Shown here in pieces: positions 7,502-15,459 of a DNA stretch of 39,543 bases. The stretch spans positions 1 to 39,543 of the forward strand of contig DASRIA010000068.1 of the NCBI GenBank assembly GCA_035650255.1, in the 5' to 3' direction. The notes under the pieces are model-generated. The model did not search any database. It had not been told where the DNA came from and saw nothing but the letters and a program-made list of their open reading frames with translations. The number at the start of each line of letters is the position of its first letter. The stretch's first letter is position 1. Source of the stretch: DASRIA01 sp035650255 (GTDB lineage: Bacteria; Actinomycetota; Thermoleophilia; Solirubrobacterales; JBBDJG01). The translations under genes and the position numbers were made by a program.

Positions 7502-8244
7502 CGGCTGTCGGGCGCGGTGCCCGTCAAGAGCACGCTGCCCACGTGTTCCTCGGTCACCGGGATGATGCGCCGGCCCTGGACGACGAGGCCGGCGGTTTCC
7601 ATCTCACGTTCGAGGACCTCGGGCTCGAGCAGCTCCAGCCTGACTCTGGACAGGCTCTCCTTCTGCGACCCATCCGGCGCCACGACGGTCCGGACGCGGT
7701 CGATGGCGATGGCACGCCCGCTCTCGATCGGCAGGACGGCGACCGACTGGCTCGAGTAGAGCCAGCCGTCGAACTCACGCATGTCGGGTGGAGGCGGCAG
7801 GTAATCCCCGCCAATCGGCTCGCCATCGAGATTCATGACCGTGGCCGCGAAAACCCCGCCCGGCCGCAGGTGCTGCACGGCTCGCTTCAGCAGCGCACGC
7901 CGCTCCTGCGCGCCCCGCATCAGCTGGATCAGCTGCATGGGTGCGATCACCGCATCGAACTCGCGACCCAGGTGCAGGTCGCGCGCATCCTCGCAGAAGC
8001 ACTCGATATCGAGTCCCCGCTCGGCGGAGCGCTCCTCCAGGACGTGGAGGATCCGCGGGTCCACGTCGACCGCGGTCACCGAGCGCCCGCGGCGGGCGAG
8101 ATACATCGCGACGCGCCCGGTGCCGCTGCCGAGGTCGAGGACGGCGTCGCGCTTACCCACGAGCTCCTCCCAGAAGACGAGGTCGGCCTCGTATGCGCCG
8201 CATTCGACCTCGTGCCAGATCGCCGCCTGTTCGATTGAGATCAT
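7498..8244 (-). CDS. Class I SAM-dependent methyltransferase between murT and gatD
   Basis: 248 residues with a Rossmann methyltransferase core. Motif I is VLDLGSGTGRVAMYL (residues 35-49), the acidic ribose-binding strand is VTAVDVDPRIL, followed by CFCEDARDL and FDAVIAPMQLIQLM. The C-terminal half contains a beta-rich insertion (FDGWLYSSQSVAVLPIESGR, then AIDRVRTVVAPDG) usual for small-molecule methyltransferases. The target is unknown. Both ends are coupled: its ATG overlaps the murT stop (ATGA at 8241-8244) and its stop overlaps the gatD ATG (7498-7501). murT and gatD are normally adjacent and their products form one enzyme, so this position suggests a role on lipid II or its amidated peptide; that is inference. 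Confidence 0.85.
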   Translation of the reverse strand: MISIEQAAIWHEVECGAYEADLVFWEELVGKRDAVLDLGSGTGRVAMYLARRGRSVTAVDVDPRILHVLEERSAERGLDIECFCEDARDLHLGREFDAVIAPMQLIQLMRGAQERRALLKRAVQHLRPGGVFAATVMNLDGEPIGGDYLPPPPDMREFDGWLYSSQSVAVLPIESGRAIAIDRVRTVVAPDGSQKESLSRVRLELLEPEVLEREMETAGLVVQGRRIIPVTEEHVGSVLLTGTAPDSR

Positions 8245-9623
8245 TCCCAGAAGGGCGGCGCGTGGCCGCGCGCCGCCAGCACTTCGCGCAGCTCCAGCAG
8301 CGCGGTGTAGGTGGGGAGGGCATAGAGCGGCCGTCCACCGTTCATGGCCAGCGCGCGGTCGAGGCCCCGCTCGAGCTGCGGGACGACCTCGAGCTGCGCG
8401 GAGGAGACGCCGGCATACTTGAGGCGCAGCGCCAGCTCCTCGGCTCGCGTGCCCGAGCAGATGACACGGGCCGCATGGGGGGCAAGGGTCTCGAAGTCCG
8501 CGTCCCAGATCCACGACACGTCCCGCCCGTCGGCGATGCGGTCGTTGAGGACCATCCAGACGTCGAGCCCCGGGTCTCCCGCCGCGGCCAGCGTGCGGAA
8601 GACCTCGTTGGCACCGGCGGGGTTCTTGACGAGCAGGATCGCGACGCGCCGGTCGCCGACCGGGATCTGCTCGGCACGCCCGAACGCCGCCGCGAACGAT
8701 TCGAGGCCGCGCCTGATCTCCTCCAGGCTCATGCCCAGCTCCAGGCAGCAGGCTGCGGCGGCGACCGCGTTGTAGACGTTGTAGAGGCCCGGCAGGCGCA
8801 GGGTGATGCGCGTCTCGCCGCGCGGGGTGGAGAGCGTGAAGCGCGAGCCGGTCATGCCCTGCAGATCCACGTCGCGGCCCGCCACCTGCGGCTGCGGGCG
8901 CGCGTTGCCGCAGTTGGGGCATGAGTAGTCCCCGAGATGGCCGAGATACGCGGCCGAGTACGCGTAGGCGGTGCCGCAGCGGCGGCAGTGCTTCGCGTCG
9001 GATGCGTGCTCGATGCGCTCGAGCGCGTGCGCGCGGTCCTCGAGGCCGAAGTACGTGATGCGCTTGCGCGTGTTGCCGCTCCGGTCGCGTCCGAGGTCCG
9101 CGACCAGCGGGTCGTCCGCGTTCAGGACGAACGCGGTGTCGCCCTCGCGCGCCGCCACGAGCTCGCTCCACTCGTCGGCGAGCATCTCCAGCTCACCGTA
9201 GCGGTCGAGCTGGTCGCGAAACAGGTTGGAGAGCAGCACGGTGTGGGGGCCGAGGTCCGCCACCACCTCGGGCAGCCACGCCTCATCGACCTCGAACAGG
9301 CCGATGCGCCCCCGGCCGGGACCGCGCGCCTGCTCGAGCAGGGCGGTCGCCACCCCGCCCTTCATGTTCGCGCCGGCCCGGTTGTGCACCGCGGTCAGGC
9401 CGTGCTCGGCGAATACGCGGGCGATCATCCCGGACGTCGTCGTCTTGCCGTTCGTCGCGCTCACCACCACGGAGCCGCGATCGAGCCTGCGCGCCAGCAT
9501 CCCGACCGCCCCCGGCTCCATCCGCAGCAGCAGCTTCCCCGGCAGGCTGGTCCCGCCGCCGCGGCGACTGGCGCGCGACAGCGCTCCTGCGACCCGCGCA
9601 ACCCCGACCTTGGCCCGCAGCAT
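8241..9623 (-). CDS. murT: Lipid II isoglutaminyl synthase, ligase subunit MurT
   Basis: A 460-residue Mur-ligase-type ATPase. With GatD it converts the second-position D-Glu of lipid II to D-isoglutamine. The P-loop is SATNGKTTTSG (residues 55-65). A MurT-type zinc ribbon insertion carries Cys213, Cys216, Cys235 and Cys238 (CRRCG, CPNCG). A DUF1727-type C-terminal domain ends in YALPTYTALLELREVLAARGHA. I chose ATG at 9623, 2 bp after the lipid kinase stop. A TTG at 9629 overlapping that stop as TTGA is an alternative that adds two residues. The stop overlaps the next ATG by 4 bp. Confidence 0.93.
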   Translation of the reverse strand: MLRAKVGVARVAGALSRASRRGGGTSLPGKLLLRMEPGAVGMLARRLDRGSVVVSATNGKTTTSGMIARVFAEHGLTAVHNRAGANMKGGVATALLEQARGPGRGRIGLFEVDEAWLPEVVADLGPHTVLLSNLFRDQLDRYGELEMLADEWSELVAAREGDTAFVLNADDPLVADLGRDRSGNTRKRITYFGLEDRAHALERIEHASDAKHCRRCGTAYAYSAAYLGHLGDYSCPNCGNARPQPQVAGRDVDLQGMTGSRFTLSTPRGETRITLRLPGLYNVYNAVAAAACCLELGMSLEEIRRGLESFAAAFGRAEQIPVGDRRVAILLVKNPAGANEVFRTLAAAGDPGLDVWMVLNDRIADGRDVSWIWDADFETLAPHAARVICSGTRAEELALRLKYAGVSSAQLEVVPQLERGLDRALAMNGGRPLYALPTYTALLELREVLAARGHAPPFWE

Positions 9624-9625
9624 CG

Positions 9626-10516
9626 TCAAGACGCCACGGAGCGTGGCGCGATCACGCTCAACCCGCCGCGCACGAGCCGCACGGTGGCCGGCAGAGTCGT
9701 GACCGGCTCACCGTCCGCATACACGTCGAACGGGCGGTCCGCTGCGATCTCCACCTCCCGCGCCCGATGGACACTGACGGTGTCCTCGTTCACGTGCTCA
9801 CCCTTGAACACCTTCGGCAGGTTAGCCAGGAACCGGCGCTTGGACACCTGCTCCACGAACACCACCTCGAGCAGCCCGTCGGAAGGGTCGGCTCCGGGCG
9901 CCATGTGCATGCCGCCGCCGTAGTAGCCGGTGTTGGCGGCCGCCACCGTGTAGCCCTCGAAGCGGTGCTCGCGGCCGTCGAGGCGGACGGTGAAACGCGC
10001 GGGTCGCCAGGCCATCAGGGCGCGGATCGCCGCGTACGCATAGACGAGGTTGCCTCGCACGAGACGCGCCTCGTTCGCGATCCGATTCGCGTCCGAGTCG
10101 TAGCCCATCGAGGCGATGCACGCGAACGGCTTGCCGTTCGCCTCGCCGAGGTCGAGCGCCTTGCGCACGCCCTCGAGGAGGACCTTGCAGGCGCCCGGGA
10201 TGTCCTGCGGCACGCCGATCGCCCGCGCGAAGTCGTTTCCGCGCCCGCCCGGCAGGACGCCCAGCGCAGCCGATCCGTGGAGCGCGCCGGCCAGCGTTCC
10301 CACGAGGCCGTCGCCGCCGAGCGCCACCACCACCTCGCCCTGGTCCGCCGCGTCGCGCGCCGCATGGGTGGCGTGGGGGAGGTCGCGTGTCTCGACCACG
10401 CGGTGGGGCGCGCCTGCGGCGGCGAGCTCGCGCTGCACCTCCGGCAGGAGGCGCAGCGGCTTTCCGCCCGCCGACGCCGGGTTCATCAGGATCGCGAAGC
10501 TGCGTTCCTCCTTCAT
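9626..10516 (-). CDS. Diacylglycerol kinase-family lipid kinase
   Basis: 296 residues of the DAGK/YegS/BmrU family, which phosphorylate diacylglycerol or related lipids. Visible motifs are MNPASAGGKP at the start, the nucleotide loop VVALGGDG (residues 63-70, followed by Leu where Thr is usual), VLPGGRGNDFARAIG (Arg where Thr is usual), and the C-terminal FDVYADGEPVTTLPATVRL. Two substitutions at the nucleotide loops are worth noting, but the fold is complete. The ATG at 10516 overlaps the stop of the upstream methyltransferase gene (ATGA). Recycling of a lipid released during envelope synthesis would fit the operon. Confidence 0.9.
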   Translation of the reverse strand: MKEERSFAILMNPASAGGKPLRLLPEVQRELAAAGAPHRVVETRDLPHATHAARDAADQGEVVVALGGDGLVGTLAGALHGSAALGVLPGGRGNDFARAIGVPQDIPGACKVLLEGVRKALDLGEANGKPFACIASMGYDSDANRIANEARLVRGNLVYAYAAIRALMAWRPARFTVRLDGREHRFEGYTVAAANTGYYGGGMHMAPGADPSDGLLEVVFVEQVSKRRFLANLPKVFKGEHVNEDTVSVHRAREVEIAADRPFDVYADGEPVTTLPATVRLVRGGLSVIAPRSVAS

Positions 10517-11166
10517 GGCCGCCGCGCAAGGTAGTAGGTCCCGGGCCCGGCCGTCCCCGCGGCAACCGTCTCGAGCCCGCGGCGCCCGTATCCCTGCCCG
10601 AGCTTCTCCGCGGACGTGTAGAACGGCGTGACCGGCCCGCGGGAGGCGATGTGGGCCACGTGCCCGCCTCCTCGCACCATCGCCGCGACCGGGGCGAAGA
10701 AGGGGGGCATGTTCAGCATCACCACGAGGTCCCAGCCCTCGCCCGGGTCGAGCCGGGCCACGTCCGCCACGGCGAATCTCACGCCCGGCGGCACATCCTT
10801 CGACGCCGCGGCGTCGATCATCCTGGGAGAGACGTCGATGCCGAGCACCTCGGCGCCCGGCCAGCGCTCCGCCGCCAGGATCGCGCCCGCGCCCGTCCCG
10901 GTGCCGACGTCGAGCACGCGCGCGGGAGCTGTGGGCAGGAGGTCGAACGCCGCCGCAAGCGGCACCATCCGCGCCGGGTCGCTTGCGAAGCGCTGGTCCC
11001 ACGTGGCCGCGGCCCGCTCGAAGAACAGGCGCATCGGCGCGCGCAGCAGCGGCCAGCTCCAGGGTGCCCGCGTGACGACGTCGTTCATGCCGCGGGCCAG
11101 CCGCTGCCAGCCGCGGCGGCGGGAGGGAGAGGTCAAAAGCCGGCGGCGGCGCGCTTTGCCGCCCAT
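10513..11166 (-). CDS. Class I SAM-dependent methyltransferase (methyltransferase 11/25-like)
   Basis: 217 residues with motif I VLDVGTGTGAGAILAAERWP, the acidic loop GIDVSPRMIDAA, motif VRFAVADVARLDPGEGWDLVVMLNMPPFF and a closing beta hairpin TYYLARRP. The target is not evident. The ATG at 11166 gives a 34-bp overlap with the upstream amidotransferase gene and a very basic N-terminus. A TTG at 11136 would instead overlap that stop by 4 bp (TTGA), matching the rest of the operon, and may be the real start. The stop overlaps the lipid kinase ATG. It is distinct in sequence from the second methyltransferase in the operon. Confidence 0.82.
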   Translation of the reverse strand: MGGKARRRRLLTSPSRRRGWQRLARGMNDVVTRAPWSWPLLRAPMRLFFERAAATWDQRFASDPARMVPLAAAFDLLPTAPARVLDVGTGTGAGAILAAERWPGAEVLGIDVSPRMIDAAASKDVPPGVRFAVADVARLDPGEGWDLVVMLNMPPFFAPVAAMVRGGGHVAHIASRGPVTPFYTSAEKLGQGYGRRGLETVAAGTAGPGTYYLARRP

Positions 11167-11990
11167 TCGCCGCGGGCGGCGCCGCTCAACTCGCCCGAGT
11201 CGAGCGGGACGAACTCGATGTCGTCGGCGCGATCACCCAGCAGGCGCTCGACGCGCGGGTGCTCCGCGTCGTCGGGGTCGCACACCAGCAGCTCGTCCTG
11301 GTCCATCTCGATCCAGGGCTCGGCCTCCGTGAGCCGCTCGCTCGCCGCCAGCACGATGTGCCCGCCCGGCGGCCGCTCCAGGTGCACGTGGTGGTGGGTG
11401 GCCGTGTCGGCGTCGAGGTCCAGGTCACGCGGGAGCCAGAACAGCCGGTAGACGCCGAACCGGTATGCGTACATGCGCCGGCCGTCGCAGAAGAGGAAGT
11501 TGAGGGCCGAGAAGCGGCAGGTGTCGCACACCGTCTCCACGGCGCGCCGCAGCGAGCCGATCACGTCGTCGTGGTCGAAGCCCGTCATCAGCATGTTGAA
11601 GAACCGCTCGGAGTCCGTGTCGCCGGCGGGCGAGGTGTCTGCGAACGGCTCCAGCTGGGCGGCCTTGATGATCGTGCCGTTGTGGCAGTAGGTGTACGGG
11701 CCGCGGCTGAACGGGTGCGTGTTCTCGAGCTTCAGCCCCCCGATCGTCGCCCGCCGGACGTGCACCATGATCAGCCTCGCGTGGCCGGTCGTGACCTCGT
11801 CGAACTCCTCGCCGGCGTGGGCGGCGTCGTCGAAGCGGCGCACATCCGGCACACCGTGCTCCGAGTAATACGCGCTGCCCCAGCCCGAGTCGTGCTTCTC
11901 GGACTGGCGCAAGATCGAGTTGTCGGATCGCAGCAGCTCGAACGACACGTCCACGGGGGCGCTGGCCGACGCTGCGAACAACCTGCACAT
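11133..11990 (-). CDS. Class II glutamine amidotransferase (YafJ/EgtC-like)
   Basis: 285 residues with an N-terminal nucleophile hydrolase fold. Cys2 (MCRLFAAS) becomes the catalytic N-terminal residue after Met removal. Family motifs are HDSGWGSAYYSE, VHVRRATIGG, NTHPFSRGPYTYCHNGTI and GDTDSERFF. EgtC of ergothioneine synthesis is the best known relative, but no egtB, egtD or egtE lies here, so the substrate is unassigned. It is the first gene of the operon leading to murT and gatD. The ATG at 11990 is set by the MCRLF start and by TAGAAT ending 7 nt upstream. The operon therefore encodes two unrelated types of glutaminase. Confidence 0.88.
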   Translation of the reverse strand: MCRLFAASASAPVDVSFELLRSDNSILRQSEKHDSGWGSAYYSEHGVPDVRRFDDAAHAGEEFDEVTTGHARLIMVHVRRATIGGLKLENTHPFSRGPYTYCHNGTIIKAAQLEPFADTSPAGDTDSERFFNMLMTGFDHDDVIGSLRRAVETVCDTCRFSALNFLFCDGRRMYAYRFGVYRLFWLPRDLDLDADTATHHHVHLERPPGGHIVLAASERLTEAEPWIEMDQDELLVCDPDDAEHPRVERLLGDRADDIEFVPLDSGELSGAARGEWAAKRAAAGF

Positions 11991-11997
11991 CGGCCTG

Positions 11998-12003
11998 ATT
12001 CTA
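11998..12003 (-). promoter_or_regulatory. Predicted -10 element, leaderless promoter of the amidotransferase-murT-gatD operon
   Basis: TAGAAT on the minus strand ends 7 nt before the ATG at 11990. No Shine-Dalgarno sequence and no clear -35. It is divergent from the radical SAM promoter in an 84-bp gap. Confidence 0.6.
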
Positions 12004-12061
12004 AGGCCGCGGGCGGGGTTTTCCCCTGCAGAAAGGCTGGAGGGAGGCGGATTCGAGCGGC

Positions 12062-12067
12062 TATCAT
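12062..12067 (+). promoter_or_regulatory. Predicted -10 element, leaderless promoter of the radical SAM gene
   Basis: TATCAT ends 7 nt before the ATG at 12075; no Shine-Dalgarno sequence is present. Confidence 0.6.
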
Positions 12068-12074
12068 CACTTGG

Positions 12075-14315
12075 ATGAGCGGGGACGGGGACGGGCAGGC
12101 CGCCGGCGTCGTGACGGTCAACGGACGGCCACAGCCCAAGATCACGCGCGAGGAGCGACTCAAGATCGAGGCGCACAACCGCGCGCTGCTGGAACGCGAG
12201 CTGCTGGAGAAGCGATTCGTGTTCGAGTCGCGGCCCTTCGAGGCCCAGATCCAGTACAGCAACTTCTGCAACATGAGCTGCGTCATGTGCCACGACGGGG
12301 CCAACCCCCCGCTGCACAAGATGTCGCCGAAGATCCTGCAGAAGGTCGGCGAGCAGATCGCACCGTCCGTCTCGGTGGTGATCCCGTTCGACGGCAGCGA
12401 GCCGCTGATCGTCGCCTGGGACGAGACCCGCCAGATGGCCGAGGAGTACAGCCTCGAGCTGAGCCTCACGACCAACGCGCAGTTCCTCGACGAGGAGAAG
12501 TTCTTCGAGCTGAAGGACATCACCCGGGAGATGCTGGTCTCGATCGACACCCACTACCCGGAGCTGTTCGAGAAGATCCGGCCCGGCAGCAAGCCCGAGA
12601 AGGTGTTCGAGAACCTGCCGCGCGCCGCGGCGCTCTGCAAGGAGCATGGCCTCGAGGTCTGGGCCAACATCGTCTTCATGACGCTCAACGGGCCGACGCT
12701 CGACGAGACGATCGCCTACCTGGCCGACTCCGGCCTCCAGACCATGAACGTGCTCCAGATGATCGACGTCAACGGGCGCAGCGGTCACCTGGACCCGACG
12801 CTGCACTTCTCGGCCGACTACGTCGAGTGGATCAAGCAGCGGTGCATCCAGGTCGCGCGTGAGAAGCACGTGCGCCTGATCTGGTGCGTCGCCGGCTGGG
12901 AGCGCTACGACTTCCGCGTCGAGAAGATCGCCTCCAAGCCGCAGCGCGACTGGGCGGCTCGCTGGGAGACGCGCATGAAGCGCTTTGTCCCCGGCTACTG
13001 CATGACGGTCTGGAACCGGCTGCACGTGAACTCGCGCGGCGAGTGCACCCCCTGCTGCTACGCGACGAGCGGCGATCTGGTGCTCGGCGATCTGCGCAAG
13101 CAGGACTTCGACGAGATCTGGAACAGCCCCAACGCGGTCGACCTGCGGCGCTCGATGGCGACGTGGGACTACCCGTCGCTGTGCAGCACGTGCTACTTCA
13201 CGGACAAGCCGGCGCCGGAGGCGTACCTGCCGTTCGTCGACGACGTGCTCGAGGTCCTCGGCCGCAGGAAGCACAGCGTCGATCCCAGCCTGGTGGTGAC
13301 CGGCCCGGAGCACATGCTCCGCACCACGGACGCGCCCACGATCACGATCGAGGGCACCGTCGACGACACGGTCGACAGCTGGGTGCTGGCGCTGTCGCTC
13401 GGCGGCGAGAGCGAGCACCTCGAGATCTGCCCGCTGGAGCGCGTCGCCGACGCCGCAGGCCTCGAGTTCGCGCTGCCGGCCGAGACGTGGGAGAAGCTCG
13501 GGACGAACCTGGGCTACTGGTGGGCTGTCTTCGCGGTCAACGTGAACGAGAAGGAGCCCGTGCTGCGGTCCTCCGAGATCCGCTGCGTGGTGCGGCACGA
13601 GCCGATCGCGCGCGTGGAGGGCAGCTCGCTGCGCTATCCCGACCAGGTCCTGCCGGTCGCCGACCTCGGCGGGGCGAAGGTCCCCGGCTGGGAGGCGCCC
13701 GACGTCCTGCCCGAGCGCCCCGAGGTGGACAACCCCCGCCTGCGGGAGCGCCGGACGCGGCACATCCGCCGCCAGCAGGAGGCCGCGGAAGCTGCCGCCA
13801 ACGGCCAGGTGAAGGACGAGTACCAAGAGCTGGTGGAGCGGATCAAGCTGATCGTGCGAAGCTCGGTGCCCGTCGATGCAACGGTGGTCGTCGCAAGCAA
13901 GGGCGACGACCAGTTGCTCGACCTCGAATGCGGCGAAGCGTGGCACTTTCCCGCCACTCCGGACGGCACCTGGGTCGGCTACAACCCGCCCGACGCGGCC
14001 TGGGCGATCGAGCAACTCGAGCTGGCTCGTGCGCGGGGCGCCGACTACCTGCTGCTGCCGGCGACGGCGTTCTGGTGGCTGGAGCAGTACCCGGAGTTCG
14101 CGCAGCACCTGCTGAAGCGGTGCCCGCAGATCGTCGACGACGAGTCGTGCGCGATCTACACGCTGGCGCGCTTCCCGGCGCTCTACGGCCGCGACCGCGA
14201 AGAGACGGTGCGAAGCCACCAGCGCCACGTCGACACGCTCGTGCGTGAAGCGCTCGGGCCGGTCCCGGCGCTCGAGTTGCAGCCCCAGGGCGACCCGCCG
14301 GCTACCGCACCCTGA
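12075..14315 (+). CDS. Radical SAM/SPASM protein with extra C-terminal domains
   Basis: 746 residues. The radical SAM [4Fe-4S] motif is CNMSCVMC (Cys65, Cys69, Cys72). A SPASM-type auxiliary cluster region has Cys309, Cys324, Cys327, Cys328, Cys370 and Cys373 (GYCMTVWNRLHVNSRGECTP...LCSTCYF). A beta-rich domain of unknown role covers about 415-520. Residues about 590-720 hold a domain with VVVASKGDDQLLDLECGEAWHFP and DYLLLPATAFWWLEQYPEF, which I know from actinobacterial glycosyltransferase and polysaccharide loci. SPASM enzymes modify peptides, proteins or sugars; this domain mix suggests a surface glycan or glycoprotein substrate, which is inference. The ATG at 12075 is set by TATCAT 7 nt upstream. 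Confidence 0.88.
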   Translation: MSGDGDGQAAGVVTVNGRPQPKITREERLKIEAHNRALLERELLEKRFVFESRPFEAQIQYSNFCNMSCVMCHDGANPPLHKMSPKILQKVGEQIAPSVSVVIPFDGSEPLIVAWDETRQMAEEYSLELSLTTNAQFLDEEKFFELKDITREMLVSIDTHYPELFEKIRPGSKPEKVFENLPRAAALCKEHGLEVWANIVFMTLNGPTLDETIAYLADSGLQTMNVLQMIDVNGRSGHLDPTLHFSADYVEWIKQRCIQVAREKHVRLIWCVAGWERYDFRVEKIASKPQRDWAARWETRMKRFVPGYCMTVWNRLHVNSRGECTPCCYATSGDLVLGDLRKQDFDEIWNSPNAVDLRRSMATWDYPSLCSTCYFTDKPAPEAYLPFVDDVLEVLGRRKHSVDPSLVVTGPEHMLRTTDAPTITIEGTVDDTVDSWVLALSLGGESEHLEICPLERVADAAGLEFALPAETWEKLGTNLGYWWAVFAVNVNEKEPVLRSSEIRCVVRHEPIARVEGSSLRYPDQVLPVADLGGAKVPGWEAPDVLPERPEVDNPRLRERRTRHIRRQQEAAEAAANGQVKDEYQELVERIKLIVRSSVPVDATVVVASKGDDQLLDLECGEAWHFPATPDGTWVGYNPPDAAWAIEQLELARARGADYLLLPATAFWWLEQYPEFAQHLLKRCPQIVDDESCAIYTLARFPALYGRDREETVRSHQRHVDTLVREALGPVPALELQPQGDPPATAP

Positions 14316-14685
14316 GCCTGCCCGTCATGCCGAGCTCGCGGTGCCCGGGCACCGTGCACACCATCGCGTAGCGCCCGCGCGGCAGCGCGATCTCGAGGTT
14401 CTCGCTGTCGCCGGGGAGAAAGCTGTCGGTGCCGGCCAGCTCCTGCGTCTCCTCCGTCGGATCCGGTCCTCGCTCGATCTTGAGGTTGTGGGCGATCTGC
14501 CCTTCGTTCGTGACGTGGATCACCGCGCCCGGCGCAAGGTTCACGTCCCGCGGGTCGAACTCGTAGTCGCGCATCTGCACCGTCAGGTCGGTGCCGGCCG
14601 CCGGCGAGCCGTTGCCGGAGTCGCCTCCGCACCCGGCGGCGGTCAGCGCACACGCGAGCACGATGGGGAGGAGGCGGACGCTCAT
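14302..14685 (-). CDS. Cupredoxin-like lipoprotein
   Basis: 127 residues. A signal peptide ends in a lipobox LTAAGC, giving acylated Cys19, so the protein should sit on the outer face of the membrane. The mature part is a plastocyanin-type cupredoxin with all type 1 copper ligands visible: His66 (IAHNLKIE), Cys110, His115 and Met120 (MVCTVPGHRELGM). It is probably a copper electron carrier or copper-binding protein; no partner oxidase is nearby. The 3' end overlaps the convergent radical SAM gene by 14 bp. The ATG at 14685 has TACAGT 8 nt upstream and is divergent from the cyclophilin gene. Confidence 0.9.
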   Translation of the reverse strand: MSVRLLPIVLACALTAAGCGGDSGNGSPAAGTDLTVQMRDYEFDPRDVNLAPGAVIHVTNEGQIAHNLKIERGPDPTEETQELAGTDSFLPGDSENLEIALPRGRYAMVCTVPGHRELGMTGRLRVR

Positions 14686-14693
14686 CGGCGGCC

Positions 14694-14699
14694 ACTGTA
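14694..14699 (-). promoter_or_regulatory. Predicted -10 element of the cupredoxin gene
   Basis: TACAGT on the minus strand ends 8 nt before the ATG at 14685; predicted leaderless or nearly so. Confidence 0.5.
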
Positions 14700-14701
14700 G
14701 A

Positions 14702-14716
14702 GGACGCGGGGCGTCC
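14702..14716. promoter_or_regulatory. Inverted repeat between divergent cupredoxin and cyclophilin genes
   Basis: GGACGC-GGG-GCGTCC: perfect 6-bp arms around a 3-bp centre, between the two opposing -10 hexamers. Candidate shared operator. Confidence 0.4.
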
Positions 14717-14726
14717 GGCGGCCGGG

Positions 14727-14732
14727 TATAAC
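14727..14732 (+). promoter_or_regulatory. Predicted -10 element of the cyclophilin gene
   Basis: TATAAC ends 9 nt before the ATG at 14742; no Shine-Dalgarno sequence. Confidence 0.5.
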
Positions 14733-14741
14733 CTGCGGCCG

Positions 14742-15416
14742 ATGCTCGCCCGCTTCATGCGCAGCCAGTACGCATTCCCGGCCGCGATCCTCGGCGTCGC
14801 CGCGATCGCCGGCATCGTCGTGCTGATTGCCTCGGGTGGGGGAGACGGCGGTTCGTCCGACTCCGCCTGCGAGGAGGTGGCGGCGCCGCAGCCCAAGAAC
14901 GTCCAAGAGAGGGAGAGGCCGAGGTTGAGACTGGACCGCGACAAGACCTACACAGCGACTGTCGACACGAACTGCGGGCAGTTCGTGATCGAGCTCGACT
15001 CCCGGCGCTCGCCCGAGACGTCGGCGTCGTTCGTCGCGCTGGCACGTGACGGCTTCTACGACGGCCTCGGCTTCCACCGGATCGCGCCCGGCTTCGTCGT
15101 ACAGGGCGGTGACCCGAACGGCGACGGCACGGGCGGCCCCGGATACAAGACGCGCGAGGCGCCGCCGGACGACGTCGCCTATACGGAGGGCGTGGTCGCG
15201 ATGGCGAAAGGCGGCCAGGAGCCGGCCGGGACGGCCGGGAGCCAGTTCTTCGTCGTGACGGGCCCCGACGCGAACCTGCCGGCCGACTACGCGGTGCTCG
15301 GCCGGGTCACGGAAGGCATCGAGAACGTGAAGGCGATGGAGGAGCTGGCCTCGACGGAGGACGGCCCGCCGAACGAGCCGATCGTGATGTCCAAGGTGAC
15401 CATCGCGGAGTCGTAG
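14742..15416 (+). CDS. Membrane-anchored cyclophilin-type peptidyl-prolyl isomerase
   Basis: 224 residues. A single N-terminal transmembrane anchor (residues about 11-31, FPAAILGVAAIAGIVVLIA) is followed by a short Gly/Ser/Asp linker and a cyclophilin domain. Key family segments are SFVALARDGFYDGLGFHRIAPGF (catalytic Arg in FHRI), VQGGDPNGDGTGGPGYK, VAMAKG and AGSQFFVVTG. Thr or Ser often found before FVALA is present as SASFV. It should help fold secreted or cell-wall proteins outside the membrane. The start is set by TATAAC 9 nt upstream. Confidence 0.92.
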   Translation: MLARFMRSQYAFPAAILGVAAIAGIVVLIASGGGDGGSSDSACEEVAAPQPKNVQERERPRLRLDRDKTYTATVDTNCGQFVIELDSRRSPETSASFVALARDGFYDGLGFHRIAPGFVVQGGDPNGDGTGGPGYKTREAPPDDVAYTEGVVAMAKGGQEPAGTAGSQFFVVTGPDANLPADYAVLGRVTEGIENVKAMEELASTEDGPPNEPIVMSKVTIAES

Positions 15417-15459
15417 GCGTCCCGCAGCCACCGAGATCTCCGGCTGAGGAAATCCCGGT

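Noticed and set aside
11133..11990. Naming the amidotransferase EgtC
   Set aside because: No other ergothioneine gene is nearby, and YafJ-type relatives share the same motifs.
11133..14228. Very long minus-strand frame opposite the radical SAM gene
   Set aside because: It is the amidotransferase frame running on upstream. The part opposite the radical SAM gene has no domain signal; the real gene begins at 11990.
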